From: Litchfieldella xinjiangensis
Lineage (GTDB): Bacteria > Pseudomonadota > Gammaproteobacteria > Pseudomonadales > Halomonadaceae
Direction of reading: 5' to 3'
Assembly (NCBI RefSeq): GCF_000759345.1
Contig: NZ_JPZL01000005.1
Location: forward strand, 1 to 64,000
Length of the DNA stretch: 64,000 nucleotides
In this document: positions 8,851 through 16,697 of the stretch, in pieces
Layout: each line of letters starts with the position of its first letter
How positions within the stretch are numbered: position 1 is the first letter of the stretch
Translations under genes and position numbers: made by a program
The notes under the pieces: generated by a model
Databases searched by the model: none
What the model was told of the DNA's origin: nothing
Seen by the model: only the letters and a program-made list of their open reading frames with translations

Positions 8851-10225
8851 CGACTCGGATAGCCCGGTGCTGATCGTCGATGACGAAGAACATCTGCGCA
8901 TCACCGCCAGCCAGACGCTGGAGTTGGCGGGTTATCACCCCGAAGCCCTGGTCAGTGCCGAAGCGGCACTCGAACGGCTGACACCCGACTTCGCCGGCGT
9001 CCTGGTCAGCGATATCCGCATGCCCGGCATGGATGGCATGAGCCTTCTGCGTGAGGTGCGGCGGCGCGACCCGGACCTACCGGTCATATTGATTACCGGA
9101 CATGGCGATATATCGACTGCTGTCGAAGCCATGCGCGAAGGCGCCTGGGATTTTCTCGAGAAGCCATTTGCCGGGGAGCGCCTGGTCGAAATGGTTCGCC
9201 GGGGTATCGACAAGCGCCGCCTGAGCCTCGAAAACCGTCAGCTCAAGGCCGAACTGGAGGCCCAGCAATCCGCCCCCGGCCCTCGCCTGGTCGGCCGGAC
9301 GCCGGTCATGCAGCGCCTGGCATCCATGGTGCAGCGCATCAGCCAGGTCGAAGCCGACGTGCTGCTGTTCGGCGAAACCGGCACCGGAAAGGATCTGGTG
9401 GCACGCTCGCTTCACGAGCGCAGCGTGCGAAGCGGCTTCCCTTTCGTCGCCATCAATTGCGGGGCGGTGCCGGAAGCCATCATTGAATCGGAGCTGTTCG
9501 GGCACGAGAAAGGGGCGTTTACCGGGGCGCTGGACCGGCGCATAGGCAAGTTCGAGCATGCCAATCACGGCACGGTATTTCTCGATGAAATCGAGTCGAT
9601 GCCGCTAACGCTACAGGTCAAGCTTTTGCGTGTGCTTCAGGAGCGCTGTGTCGAGCGCCTGGGCGCGAATGTGCCCACTCCCCTGGATATTCGGGTGATT
9701 GCCGCCACCAAGATCGATCTCAAGGCGGCCGCCGAAGCGGGAGAGTTTCGCGAGGACCTTTACTACCGACTCAATGTCGTGACCCTGCCGATTCCCCCGC
9801 TACGCGAACGGCGCGAGGATATTCCACTCTTGTTCCAGCATTTTGCCGTGGTGTCCGCCAACCGCAGCGGGCTCGAAGCCCCACCCCTGAACGCCGGGGG
9901 CGTCTCGACCCTGATGGCCCACGATTGGCCGGGCAACGTGCGTGAACTTCGCAACCTGGCGGAACGCTACGTGCTGCTGGGGGCCGCCCACGATTACCGC
10001 CTCGAGGCGCTGCTTGATGGTGTCGAGCCAGGGCCTGGCGACATGGCCTTGCCACAACAGGTCGAGTTGTTCGAAAAGAGCCTGATAAGCCAGTCGTTGG
10101 CCAGTCATCGCGGACGCATACCGGCGGTATGCGAACATCTTGGGCTACCGCGCAAGACCCTTTATGACAAGCTGAAGAAGTACGGTCTCAAGGCCGATGA
10201 TTACCGCCAGGCCGCCACGCCCTGA
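8843..10225 (+). CDS. dctD: DctD-type sigma-54 response regulator
   Basis: A 460-residue NtrC-family activator. The receiver domain has the acidic pocket DDEE at residues 13-16, phospho-acceptor Asp57 (SDIRMPGMDG) and Lys107 (EKPF). The AAA+ domain has Walker A GETGTGKD near 177, the sigma-54 contact loop GAFTGA at 224-229 and Walker B GTVFLDEIESM near 243. A Fis-type helix-turn-helix ends the protein (CEHLGLPRKTLYDKLKKYGL). All catalytic features are intact. Likely targets include the sigma-54 promoter of the TAXI-TRAP operon at 15536-15551, although this link is inferred. The 3' end overlaps the convergent ydjM-like gene by 25 bases. Confidence 0.9.
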   Translation: MHDDSDSPVLIVDDEEHLRITASQTLELAGYHPEALVSAEAALERLTPDFAGVLVSDIRMPGMDGMSLLREVRRRDPDLPVILITGHGDISTAVEAMREGAWDFLEKPFAGERLVEMVRRGIDKRRLSLENRQLKAELEAQQSAPGPRLVGRTPVMQRLASMVQRISQVEADVLLFGETGTGKDLVARSLHERSVRSGFPFVAINCGAVPEAIIESELFGHEKGAFTGALDRRIGKFEHANHGTVFLDEIESMPLTLQVKLLRVLQERCVERLGANVPTPLDIRVIAATKIDLKAAAEAGEFREDLYYRLNVVTLPIPPLRERREDIPLLFQHFAVVSANRSGLEAPPLNAGGVSTLMAHDWPGNVRELRNLAERYVLLGAAHDYRLEALLDGVEPGPGDMALPQQVELFEKSLISQSLASHRGRIPAVCEHLGLPRKTLYDKLKKYGLKADDYRQAATP

Positions 10226-10872
10226 GACAGGACCCCCCACAAGGTAGACCAGGGAGGCAGCCAAGGGATCAGCGTCGCCCCAGCCATCAGCATCACCACT
10301 GAATTCCCCGGCTCGCGCAAGTCGCACAGCTTGAGGGCGGTGCCGAAGGAGCGCTTGATCCGCGCCCCGGTGAGATCGACGCTGTACATCTCGTCGAGCA
10401 GCAGATGAATCACCACGCCGGCGAAGAGTGCCAACCCCTGCCACCAGGCCTGGCTCGCGCCCTGCTCGAACAGGCGATAGCCGAGTACTGTGACCACCAG
10501 GCCACACAAGCCCCCTGCCAGCAGCGAATGCCAGATGCCACGGTGCACCGTGAAGCGTTTGAACAGGGCGCCTGCGCCATAACGAACGCCGACGTATAAC
10601 CCACCACAGGCGGCCACCAGTTCGCCAGGCGACAAACGTGACTGCATCAGGAGCACGCCGGCAATCACGGCGAGTACGGCAAACAAGGTGAAGAGCAGCC
10701 GAATGGCCCGCGAATGGTCGGCGTCTATGTCCGGCAGGATACCACCGAACGCCACCAATGCCGCCAGAGGCGATGCCTCGACGAGTGACCACAAGCCCAC
10801 CTGCCAGCCACTGTAGGCTGCAAGAGCCCCGCCGACGGCAGCCACGCTCAGATGGGAACGGAAGTCGGCCAT
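10201..10872 (-). CDS. YdjM-like membrane metal-dependent hydrolase (DUF457)
   Basis: A protein of about 223 residues in the YdjM/DUF457 family of inner-membrane putative metal-dependent hydrolases. It has the family's N-terminal FRSHLSVA motif, the acidic/His segment GGILPDIDADHSRAIR, a second histidine motif HRGIWHSLLAGGL and a third HLLLDEMYSVDLTG, separated by five or so hydrophobic helices. The ATG at 10872 is preferred (GAGGTG nine bases upstream) over a GTG at 10884. E. coli ydjM belongs to the LexA regulon, and a LexA-like palindrome lies just upstream here. The biochemical function of the family is not established. Confidence 0.82.
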   Translation of the reverse strand: MADFRSHLSVAAVGGALAAYSGWQVGLWSLVEASPLAALVAFGGILPDIDADHSRAIRLLFTLFAVLAVIAGVLLMQSRLSPGELVAACGGLYVGVRYGAGALFKRFTVHRGIWHSLLAGGLCGLVVTVLGYRLFEQGASQAWWQGLALFAGVVIHLLLDEMYSVDLTGARIKRSFGTALKLCDLREPGNSVVMLMAGATLIPWLPPWSTLWGVLSQGVAAWR

Positions 10873-10888
10873 GCCGGGCGACACCTCA

Positions 10889-10904
10889 CTGGATAAATAT
10901 CCAG
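10889..10904. promoter_or_regulatory. LexA-like SOS box upstream of the ydjM-like gene
   Basis: Palindrome with 7-bp arms CTGGATA and TATCCAG around AA. It fits the CTG-N10-CAG pattern with an AT-rich centre used by gammaproteobacterial LexA, although the fourth base (G rather than T) departs from the best consensus. It sits 16 bases before the ydjM-like start. Confidence 0.55.
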
Positions 10905-10961
10905 ATTATCGCCCGATATCCCTTGGTTAAACAATAGCTTAAACGATATTAGCGTAAATGA

Positions 10962-11492
10962 TCATTCACGCAGATACTGGTCCTTGAGCTTGACGTAATT
11001 CGCTGCACTATAAGTGAAGAACTCACGCTCCGATTCCTTCAATGGCCGTACCGCTCTGGCCGGACTACCGGCATAGACATGCCCGCTCTCGAGGTGCTTG
11101 CCGGGCGGGACCACGGCCCCCGCGGCGAGCAGCACGTCGTCCTCGACCACGGCACCATCCATGACGATAGCGCCCATGCCTACCAGCACGCGATTGCCAA
11201 CGGTGCATCCGTGGAGGATTGCCTTGTGCCCCACGGTGACATCCTCACCGAGCGTCAACGGATACCCTCCCGGGTTGAAGTCGCTGGCATGGGTGATATG
11301 CAGGACACTGCCATCCTGGATACTGCAACGCGCCCCGATCCGGATGCGATGCATATCGCCGCGAATGACCGCCATCGGCCATACCGAACAGTCATCGCCC
11401 AGGGCCACATCCCCGAGTACCACGCTGGTTGGATCGACGTAGACCCGCTCGCCCAGGCGCGGAGTGATGCCTTGGAAGCTCCGTGTCGTCAT
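10962..11492 (-). CDS. Gamma-class carbonic anhydrase-like hexapeptide protein
   Basis: A 176-residue left-handed beta-helix protein of the gamma carbonic anhydrase/YrdA/PaaY group. It shows hexapeptide repeats (VVLGDVALGDDCSVWPMAVI) and the three zinc-binding histidines expected in SVLHITHASD and TVGHKAILHGC, plus the conserved IRGD and GSPARAVR blocks. Length matches the family. It may hydrate CO2 or act on another small ester/thioester; members vary in measured activity. It lies 45 bases downstream of the SLC6-type symporter on the same strand and could share its transcript. Confidence 0.88.
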   Translation of the reverse strand: MTTRSFQGITPRLGERVYVDPTSVVLGDVALGDDCSVWPMAVIRGDMHRIRIGARCSIQDGSVLHITHASDFNPGGYPLTLGEDVTVGHKAILHGCTVGNRVLVGMGAIVMDGAVVEDDVLLAAGAVVPPGKHLESGHVYAGSPARAVRPLKESEREFFTYSAANYVKLKDQYLRE

Positions 11493-11537
11493 CGGTAGGT
11501 CTCCTTTGAAATCATCGTCAAGCCGACATCGAGCTGA

Positions 11538-12878
11538 TCATAGCAGCCCGGACAGCAACACCAGCAATGTCAGCGGTATCGACACATACCGCACCATGGC
11601 GCGCCAGGCGCGGAAGCCGTTGGGGCCCGCATCCAACGCCCGCAATGCGATCTCGCGGGGCAGGACCCAGGCGGCGAAAATGGCAATCAACAGCCCGCCG
11701 AGAGGCAGGAATATGTCGGTCGGTATCGTCGTGACGAGATCGAAAAAATTCATCTCGCCCAGCCAGTGCACATCGGCCATGGTCGAGAAAGAAAGTACCG
11801 AAAGCATGCCGGCCAGCCACACCCCGACTGCCACGATGGCGGTGGCCCGTCCCCGGCGCAAGCCGATGCCCTGCAGGGTGGCGACCATCGGTTCGGCCAG
11901 GTTGATCGATGACGTCCAGGTCGCCAGGAGCAGCAGCAGGAAGAAGATGCTGAGCCACAGCATGCCCCATGGGAGATTGGCGAAGGCGATCGGCAGTGTC
12001 ACGAACATCAACCCGGGCCCTTCGGCCGGATCCATGCCCTGGGCGAAGACCGCAGAAAAAATCGCGATCCCTGCCAGCAATGCCACCAGAACGTCCAGCA
12101 CGGCCACGGCCAGGGCCGCCTTGGGCAGGCTCTGGTGATCCGGCATGTAGGCGCCATACGCCATTAGCGCGCAAGCGCCCACAGCCAAGGTAAAGAAGGC
12201 ATGCCCCAGTGCATTGAGCACGACGCCCGGCGTGACGGCGTCGAAATCAGGGCTGAACAGCCACCTCAGGGCCGGCACGAAGCCATCATGAAAGGCGGCG
12301 TACACGACCAGGGCGATGAGCAGAAGGTAAAGCAGCGGCATCAACAGGTTGTTGAGTTTCTCCAGCCCGTTGGATATCCCGGCAGCGACCACTGTCATGG
12401 TCAGCAGCAGAAATAGCGAGTGGTTGAAGGTCATGCGCAACGGGTCGGCCAGGAAACCCTCGAAATTGGCCCCGATCTCATCCGGCGAGAGTCCTTCGAA
12501 GTCGCCATTGATCGATTCGATCAAGAACTCGATCGACCACCCCGATACCACGGAATAAAAAGAGAGGATGAAAAACACCGTCATCGCCCCGAAGGCGCCT
12601 AGCCACCGCCAATGTGTCGTGGCCTTGGCCTGCTGCGCCAGATAGGCGAGCGAATGCATGGGACTGCGTCGCCCCGCCCGACCGATCATGATTTCAGCCA
12701 TCATGACGGGCAGGCCCAGCAACAGGACGAACGCGATGTACAGCAATAGAAACGCCGCACCGCCGTTCTCACCGGTCATGTAGGGAAAGCGCCAGATGTT
12801 TCCTAGTCCGACTGCTGCGCCTGTTACCGCCAGGATGAAGGCCCGGCGTGAACTCCAACGCTCTAGAGTCTCGCTCAT
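11538..12878 (-). CDS. SLC6-family sodium-dependent amino-acid/neurotransmitter-type symporter
   Basis: A 446-residue transporter of the neurotransmitter:sodium symporter family (LeuT fold, MhsT-like short form). The diagnostic helix-1 motif is present (AVTGAAVGLGNIWRFPYMTG, residues 18-37), with the Na+ site residues, then NGGAAFLLLYI in helix 2 and WTSSINLAEPMVA in helix 8. Eleven or twelve helices are predicted, as in bacterial members. It would import an amino acid with Na+, fitting a salt-adapted host; substrate cannot be named from sequence. Confidence 0.88.
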   Translation of the reverse strand: MSETLERWSSRRAFILAVTGAAVGLGNIWRFPYMTGENGGAAFLLLYIAFVLLLGLPVMMAEIMIGRAGRRSPMHSLAYLAQQAKATTHWRWLGAFGAMTVFFILSFYSVVSGWSIEFLIESINGDFEGLSPDEIGANFEGFLADPLRMTFNHSLFLLLTMTVVAAGISNGLEKLNNLLMPLLYLLLIALVVYAAFHDGFVPALRWLFSPDFDAVTPGVVLNALGHAFFTLAVGACALMAYGAYMPDHQSLPKAALAVAVLDVLVALLAGIAIFSAVFAQGMDPAEGPGLMFVTLPIAFANLPWGMLWLSIFFLLLLLATWTSSINLAEPMVATLQGIGLRRGRATAIVAVGVWLAGMLSVLSFSTMADVHWLGEMNFFDLVTTIPTDIFLPLGGLLIAIFAAWVLPREIALRALDAGPNGFRAWRAMVRYVSIPLTLLVLLSGLL

Positions 12879-13043
12879 GTTATGAAGAATCCTTGGATAC
12901 CGCCTGCAGGGTAGCGGCCAACGTGCCGCGCAACCATCGGGGGCGAAGCCTACCAGCCCTGGGGGCGCCGGGGTAGCCGCGTGGGGATTGAAACCTTACT
13001 CGGGTGCCCGCATCTAACTGTCAGATTCCATCGGAGGTCCCCC

Positions 13044-15095
13044 ATGTCGCGCAATCCCCTGCTCGAGACCCATACACTGCCACCCTTTGGCGAGATTCAG
13101 CCCGGCCACGTGGTCCCGGCCATCGAACGATTGATTGCCGATAACCGCAGGGACATCGAGCAGCTGGCCGAGCGGGCCAAGCACGAGACACCCCGCTGGG
13201 AGACGCTGGCGGCCCCGCTCGAGGCCGTAAACGATCGGCTCGCCCAGGCGTGGTCGCCGGTGTCGCACCTCAACGCCACCATGAACTCCGAACCCCTGCG
13301 TGAGGCGTACCAGGCCTGCCTCGGCAAACTGTCCGAGTACAGCACCTGGCTTGGCCAGAACGAAGACCTGTTCAAGGCCTATCAGGCGCTGAAAGCCTCA
13401 CCGGACTTTGCAGCGCTGGATGCGGCCCAGCGCCGCTCGATCGACAATACGCTGCGTGACTTCCGCCTGGCCGGGGTTGATCTGCCTGCCGAGAAGAAGC
13501 GTCGCTACGGCGAGATCCAGTCTCGGCTTTCAGAGCTGGCGAACACATTCTCCAACCAGGTGCTGGATGCCACCCAGGCATGGCACAAGGATATCGACGA
13601 TCCGAAAACGCTGGAGGGGCTGCCCGAAAGCGCTCTCGATACGCTCAGGGCCAACGCCGAGGCCAAGGGCGTCGACGGCTATCGCATCACCCTGGATTTT
13701 CCCAGCTTCTTCCCGGTGATGAGCTTCGCCCACGATCGTGAACTGCGACAGGAGATCTATACCGCCTTCGTGACCCGAGCTTCGGACCAGGGGCCGGATG
13801 CGGGCAAGTTCGATAACGCGCCGATCATAGAAGAGACTCTCAAGCTGCGGCGTGAGCTTGCCGAGTTGCTTGGGTTCGCGACATATGCCGACTATTCACT
13901 GTCGACCAAGATGGCCGATTCCCCGCGACATGTTCTCGATTTTCTCGAAGACCTGGCCAAGCGGGCCCATCCCCAGGCCAAGGAAGAATTCGCCGAGCTG
14001 GAAGCCTATGCCCGCGAGACACTAGGTCTCGAAACGCTCGAGCCCTGGGACGTCGGCTATGCCAGCGAAAAACTGCGCGAAGATCGCTATTCGATCTCCC
14101 AGGAACAACTCCGCCCCTATTTCCCGGCCCCCCGCGTGACCGACGGCCTGTTCCAAGTGGTCGAGACCCTGTATGGCGTGCAGTTCGAAGAGGATAACGA
14201 GGCCCCCCGCTATCATCCCGACGTACGCTTCTATCGCATCCTGGAGGGTGGCCAGCCGATCGCCGGGTTCTATCTCGACCTCTATGCACGTGAAGGCAAG
14301 CGCGGCGGGGCATGGATGGATGAGTGCCGTGTGCGCCGGACCCGCGAGGATGGCAGCCTGCAGCTGCCGGTCGCTTACCTGACCTGCAATTTCACACGCC
14401 CCGTCGGCGGAAAACCGGCGCTGCTGACGCACGACGAAGTGACCACGCTATTCCACGAATTCGGCCATGGTTTGCACCACATGCTGACCAAACAGGCCGT
14501 TGCGGACGTTTCGGGCATCAATGGCGTGGCTTGGGATGCCGTGGAATTGCCCAGCCAGTTCATGGAGAACTTTTGCTGGGAGCGCGAAGGGCTCGATCTC
14601 ATTGCCGGGCACGTACAGAGCGGCGACAAGCTGCCTGATGAGTTACTCGAGCGCCTACAGGCCGCCAAGAACTTTCAGTCGGCCATGGGCATGATGCGCC
14701 AGATCGAGTTCTCCTTGTTCGACTTCCGTCTCCATCATGAATTGGCAGCCCCCAGCGCGGACGACGTTCAGGCGCTGCTGGATCAGGTACGTGACGCGTT
14801 CTCCGTGGTGCCCCGTGCCAGCTTCAATCGTTTCCAGAACAGTTTCAGCCACGTTTTTGCCGGGGGCTATGCGGCGGGCTACTACAGCTACAAGTGGGCG
14901 GAGGTTCTCTCCGCCGATGCCTACAGCGCCTTCGAGGAAGACGGCATCTTCAACCCCGATACGGGATTGCGGTTCCGTCGGGAAATTCTTGAGCAGGGCG
15001 GGTCACGCGACGCTGCGGACATGTTCCGGGCCTTCCGGGGACGTGATCCGAGCATCGATCCGCTGCTGCGCCATAGCGGCATCCGCGCCGCTTGA
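13044..15095 (+). CDS. prlC: Oligopeptidase A (M3 metallopeptidase)
   Basis: A 683-residue cytosolic zinc peptidase that degrades short peptides, including cleaved signal peptides. The zinc-binding motif HEFGH is at residues 471-475 (in TTLFHEFGHGLHHM) with the downstream Glu in the DAVELPSQFMENF block. The ATG at 13044 has GGAGG seven bases upstream; a longer frame starting further upstream has no such site. Immediately followed by the small YheV-like gene, the usual arrangement in gammaproteobacteria. Confidence 0.95.
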   Translation: MSRNPLLETHTLPPFGEIQPGHVVPAIERLIADNRRDIEQLAERAKHETPRWETLAAPLEAVNDRLAQAWSPVSHLNATMNSEPLREAYQACLGKLSEYSTWLGQNEDLFKAYQALKASPDFAALDAAQRRSIDNTLRDFRLAGVDLPAEKKRRYGEIQSRLSELANTFSNQVLDATQAWHKDIDDPKTLEGLPESALDTLRANAEAKGVDGYRITLDFPSFFPVMSFAHDRELRQEIYTAFVTRASDQGPDAGKFDNAPIIEETLKLRRELAELLGFATYADYSLSTKMADSPRHVLDFLEDLAKRAHPQAKEEFAELEAYARETLGLETLEPWDVGYASEKLREDRYSISQEQLRPYFPAPRVTDGLFQVVETLYGVQFEEDNEAPRYHPDVRFYRILEGGQPIAGFYLDLYAREGKRGGAWMDECRVRRTREDGSLQLPVAYLTCNFTRPVGGKPALLTHDEVTTLFHEFGHGLHHMLTKQAVADVSGINGVAWDAVELPSQFMENFCWEREGLDLIAGHVQSGDKLPDELLERLQAAKNFQSAMGMMRQIEFSLFDFRLHHELAAPSADDVQALLDQVRDAFSVVPRASFNRFQNSFSHVFAGGYAAGYYSYKWAEVLSADAYSAFEEDGIFNPDTGLRFRREILEQGGSRDAADMFRAFRGRDPSIDPLLRHSGIRAA

Positions 15096-15107
15096 TGAGG
15101 AGCTACG

Positions 15108-15362
15108 ATGGCAACCCCTAAACGCTTTATCGCCGGGGCGATTTGTCCGCGCTGTGCCGCCATGGATCGCATCCGCACGTGGGAACAGCAAGGCGTTCTC
15201 TATCGGGAATGCGTCGCCTGCGATTTCCTGGAACAGCTCCCGGTCGAGGAGCAGGCCACCGACCCGATTGAAACCCGGGTCACTCGACCGCGCGAGGACA
15301 GCCCGAACGAAGACTTCCAACCTGTCCGAATTCTGGATCCCAAGGGGCCGACCCGACACTGA
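15108..15362 (+). CDS. yheV: YheV-like small zinc-ribbon protein
   Basis: An 84-residue protein with two Cys pairs (ICPRCAAMD and YRECVACDF) forming a probable zinc ribbon, then an acidic tail. It matches the YheV/DUF2387 family, which commonly follows prlC. It starts 12 bases after prlC with GGAG before the ATG, so the two are one operon. Function is unknown. Confidence 0.85.
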   Translation: MATPKRFIAGAICPRCAAMDRIRTWEQQGVLYRECVACDFLEQLPVEEQATDPIETRVTRPREDSPNEDFQPVRILDPKGPTRH

Positions 15363-15384
15363 CTCATTTACCCTCCACTGCTTC

Positions 15385-15409
15385 ACGCCTCCTACGGGAG
15401 GCGTTTTTT
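15385..15409 (+). terminator. Rho-independent terminator of prlC-yheV
   Basis: Stem ACGCCTCC/GGAGGCGT (8 bp) with a TACG tetraloop followed by six T. It lies 23 bases after the yheV stop. Confidence 0.92.
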
Positions 15410-15427
15410 GTGCGACATTCCGCACAA
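15408..15427. promoter_or_regulatory. Palindromic activator site, distal copy
   Basis: Imperfect 20-bp palindrome TTGTGCGACATTCCGCACAA, sharing TTGTGCG-N2-AT-N-CCGCACAA with the proximal copy. Its centre is about 144 bases upstream of the start predicted from the sigma-54 promoter. Candidate enhancer site for an NtrC-family activator such as DctD. Confidence 0.65.
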
Positions 15428-15439
15428 CCATGCATGAAA

Positions 15440-15459
15440 TTGTGCGGAATGCCGCACAA
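15440..15459. promoter_or_regulatory. Palindromic activator site, proximal copy
   Basis: 20-bp palindrome TTGTGCGGAATGCCGCACAA with 8-bp perfect arms. Its centre is 32 bp (about three helical turns) from the distal copy and about 112 bases upstream of the predicted start, so both sites would face the same side of the DNA. Confidence 0.7.
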
Positions 15460-15535
15460 TCCGTGCACCAAGGACTTAGACCTTGGTCGAAAATAAAAAA
15501 TATAACAATATGTTTTTATTAGGTTACATTACGCC

Positions 15536-15551
15536 TGGCATATGGCTTGCG
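15536..15551 (+). promoter_or_regulatory. Sigma-54 promoter of the TAXI-TRAP operon
   Basis: TGGCATATGGCTTGCG has the invariant -24 GG and -12 GC exactly ten bases apart and otherwise matches the consensus TGGCACG-N4-TTGCW closely. Transcription would start near 15562, giving a leader of about 45 bases before the solute-binding protein gene. Confidence 0.85.
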
Positions 15552-15605
15552 CTTATTACTGGCCAGACATATGAAATCAATCACAAAGAACCATGAGGGA
15601 CTCGC

Positions 15606-16610
15606 ATGTCAGCTAAAACTCGTCTTCCCCTGACGCGCCTTGCCACACTAGTGACGGGTGCCTGCGTCGGCGGCCTGATGATGACATCTGCCGCACACGC
15701 AGATCGCTCCGATTGGCCGGATAACTTCACCGTGGGCACCGCGAGTCAAGGCGGCACCTATTACGTGTACGGCTCTGGCTGGGCCAATATGATCGCCGAC
15801 GAACTCGGTCTTTCCGGCGGCGGCGAAGTGACCGGTGGCCCGACTCAGAACCTGGCCCTGGTCCACGGTGGCGATGTGGCCTTCGGCCTGACCACCATGG
15901 GGCCGGCCTCCGATGCCATGAAGGGCGAGAGCCCCCTGGCGCCGGGCTTGACCATGGACAATGTCTGCGCCCTGTTCCCGATGTACGAGACGCCGTTCTC
16001 CATTGCGGCGCTAAGCAGTTCCGGTATCACCTCGATTTCCGAAATTCCCGACGGCGCCCGCATCGGCTTCGGCCCTGCAGCATCCACCTCGGACACTTAC
16101 TTCCCGGCCATGCTGGAAGAGCTCGGGGTCGATTTCGAGCGTCGTAACGGCGGTTGGTCCGACCTGGGTGGGCAGTTGCAGGACGGTCTGATCGACGTCG
16201 TCGCCTTCGCCGCCGGCATCCCGATCCCCGCCGTCAGCCAGCTCGAAGTCCAAACCGATGTGAACATCATCGAGTTCACCGAAGAAGAGCAGGCCACCGT
16301 CATGGAGGCCTTCCCGGTCTCGGAATTCTCGATCCCGGCCAGCACGTACGAGACGCTCGAAGATGATGCACGTGCGGTTTCCATGTGGAACTTCACCATC
16401 GCCCGGTGTGACCTGCCCGAAGACTTCATCTACGAAGTCACCAAGCTGAGCCTGGAAAACAACGAGAAGATGCAGAACATCCATCGCAGCGCCCAGCACA
16501 GCGTGCCGGAGAACATCAAGCACAACAAGGTGCTGCCCTTCCATCCGGGCGCCGTGCGCTGGTATGAAGAAAACGGCTACGAAATCGATGACGAACTGAA
16601 GCTCGACTGA
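15606..16610 (+). CDS. TAXI-family TRAP transporter solute-binding protein
   Basis: A 334-residue periplasmic binding protein with an N-terminal signal peptide (basic start, hydrophobic LATLVTGACVGGLMMTSAAHA, cleavage near residue 34). The mature part begins with the TAXI-type FTVGTASQGGTYYVYGSGWA block, and later has the ligand-domain segments AFGLTTMGPAS and ARIGFGPAASTSDTY. It binds a carboxylate-type ligand (TAXI proteins are known for glutamate, 2-oxoglutarate and others) and delivers it to the fused permease encoded next. The sigma-54 promoter and tandem palindromes upstream imply strict activator control. Confidence 0.92.
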   Translation: MSAKTRLPLTRLATLVTGACVGGLMMTSAAHADRSDWPDNFTVGTASQGGTYYVYGSGWANMIADELGLSGGGEVTGGPTQNLALVHGGDVAFGLTTMGPASDAMKGESPLAPGLTMDNVCALFPMYETPFSIAALSSSGITSISEIPDGARIGFGPAASTSDTYFPAMLEELGVDFERRNGGWSDLGGQLQDGLIDVVAFAAGIPIPAVSQLEVQTDVNIIEFTEEEQATVMEAFPVSEFSIPASTYETLEDDARAVSMWNFTIARCDLPEDFIYEVTKLSLENNEKMQNIHRSAQHSVPENIKHNKVLPFHPGAVRWYEENGYEIDDELKLD

Positions 16611-16630
16611 ACCCAGCACGACCTCTGACC

Positions 16631-16662
16631 CCATACCCCGTGCCAACCGGCACGGGGTATGG
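16631..16662 (+). other. Strong intercistronic stem-loop between TRAP genes
   Basis: Perfect 14-bp inverted repeat (CCATACCCCGTGCC/GGCACGGGGTATGG) with an AACC loop and no T run. It sits between the binding-protein and permease genes. It probably stabilises the upstream mRNA or reduces read-through, giving more binding protein than permease. Confidence 0.75.
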
Positions 16663-16697
16663 CTTGCTCTCCGTAACATACCAAGGGTTATCCCCTC

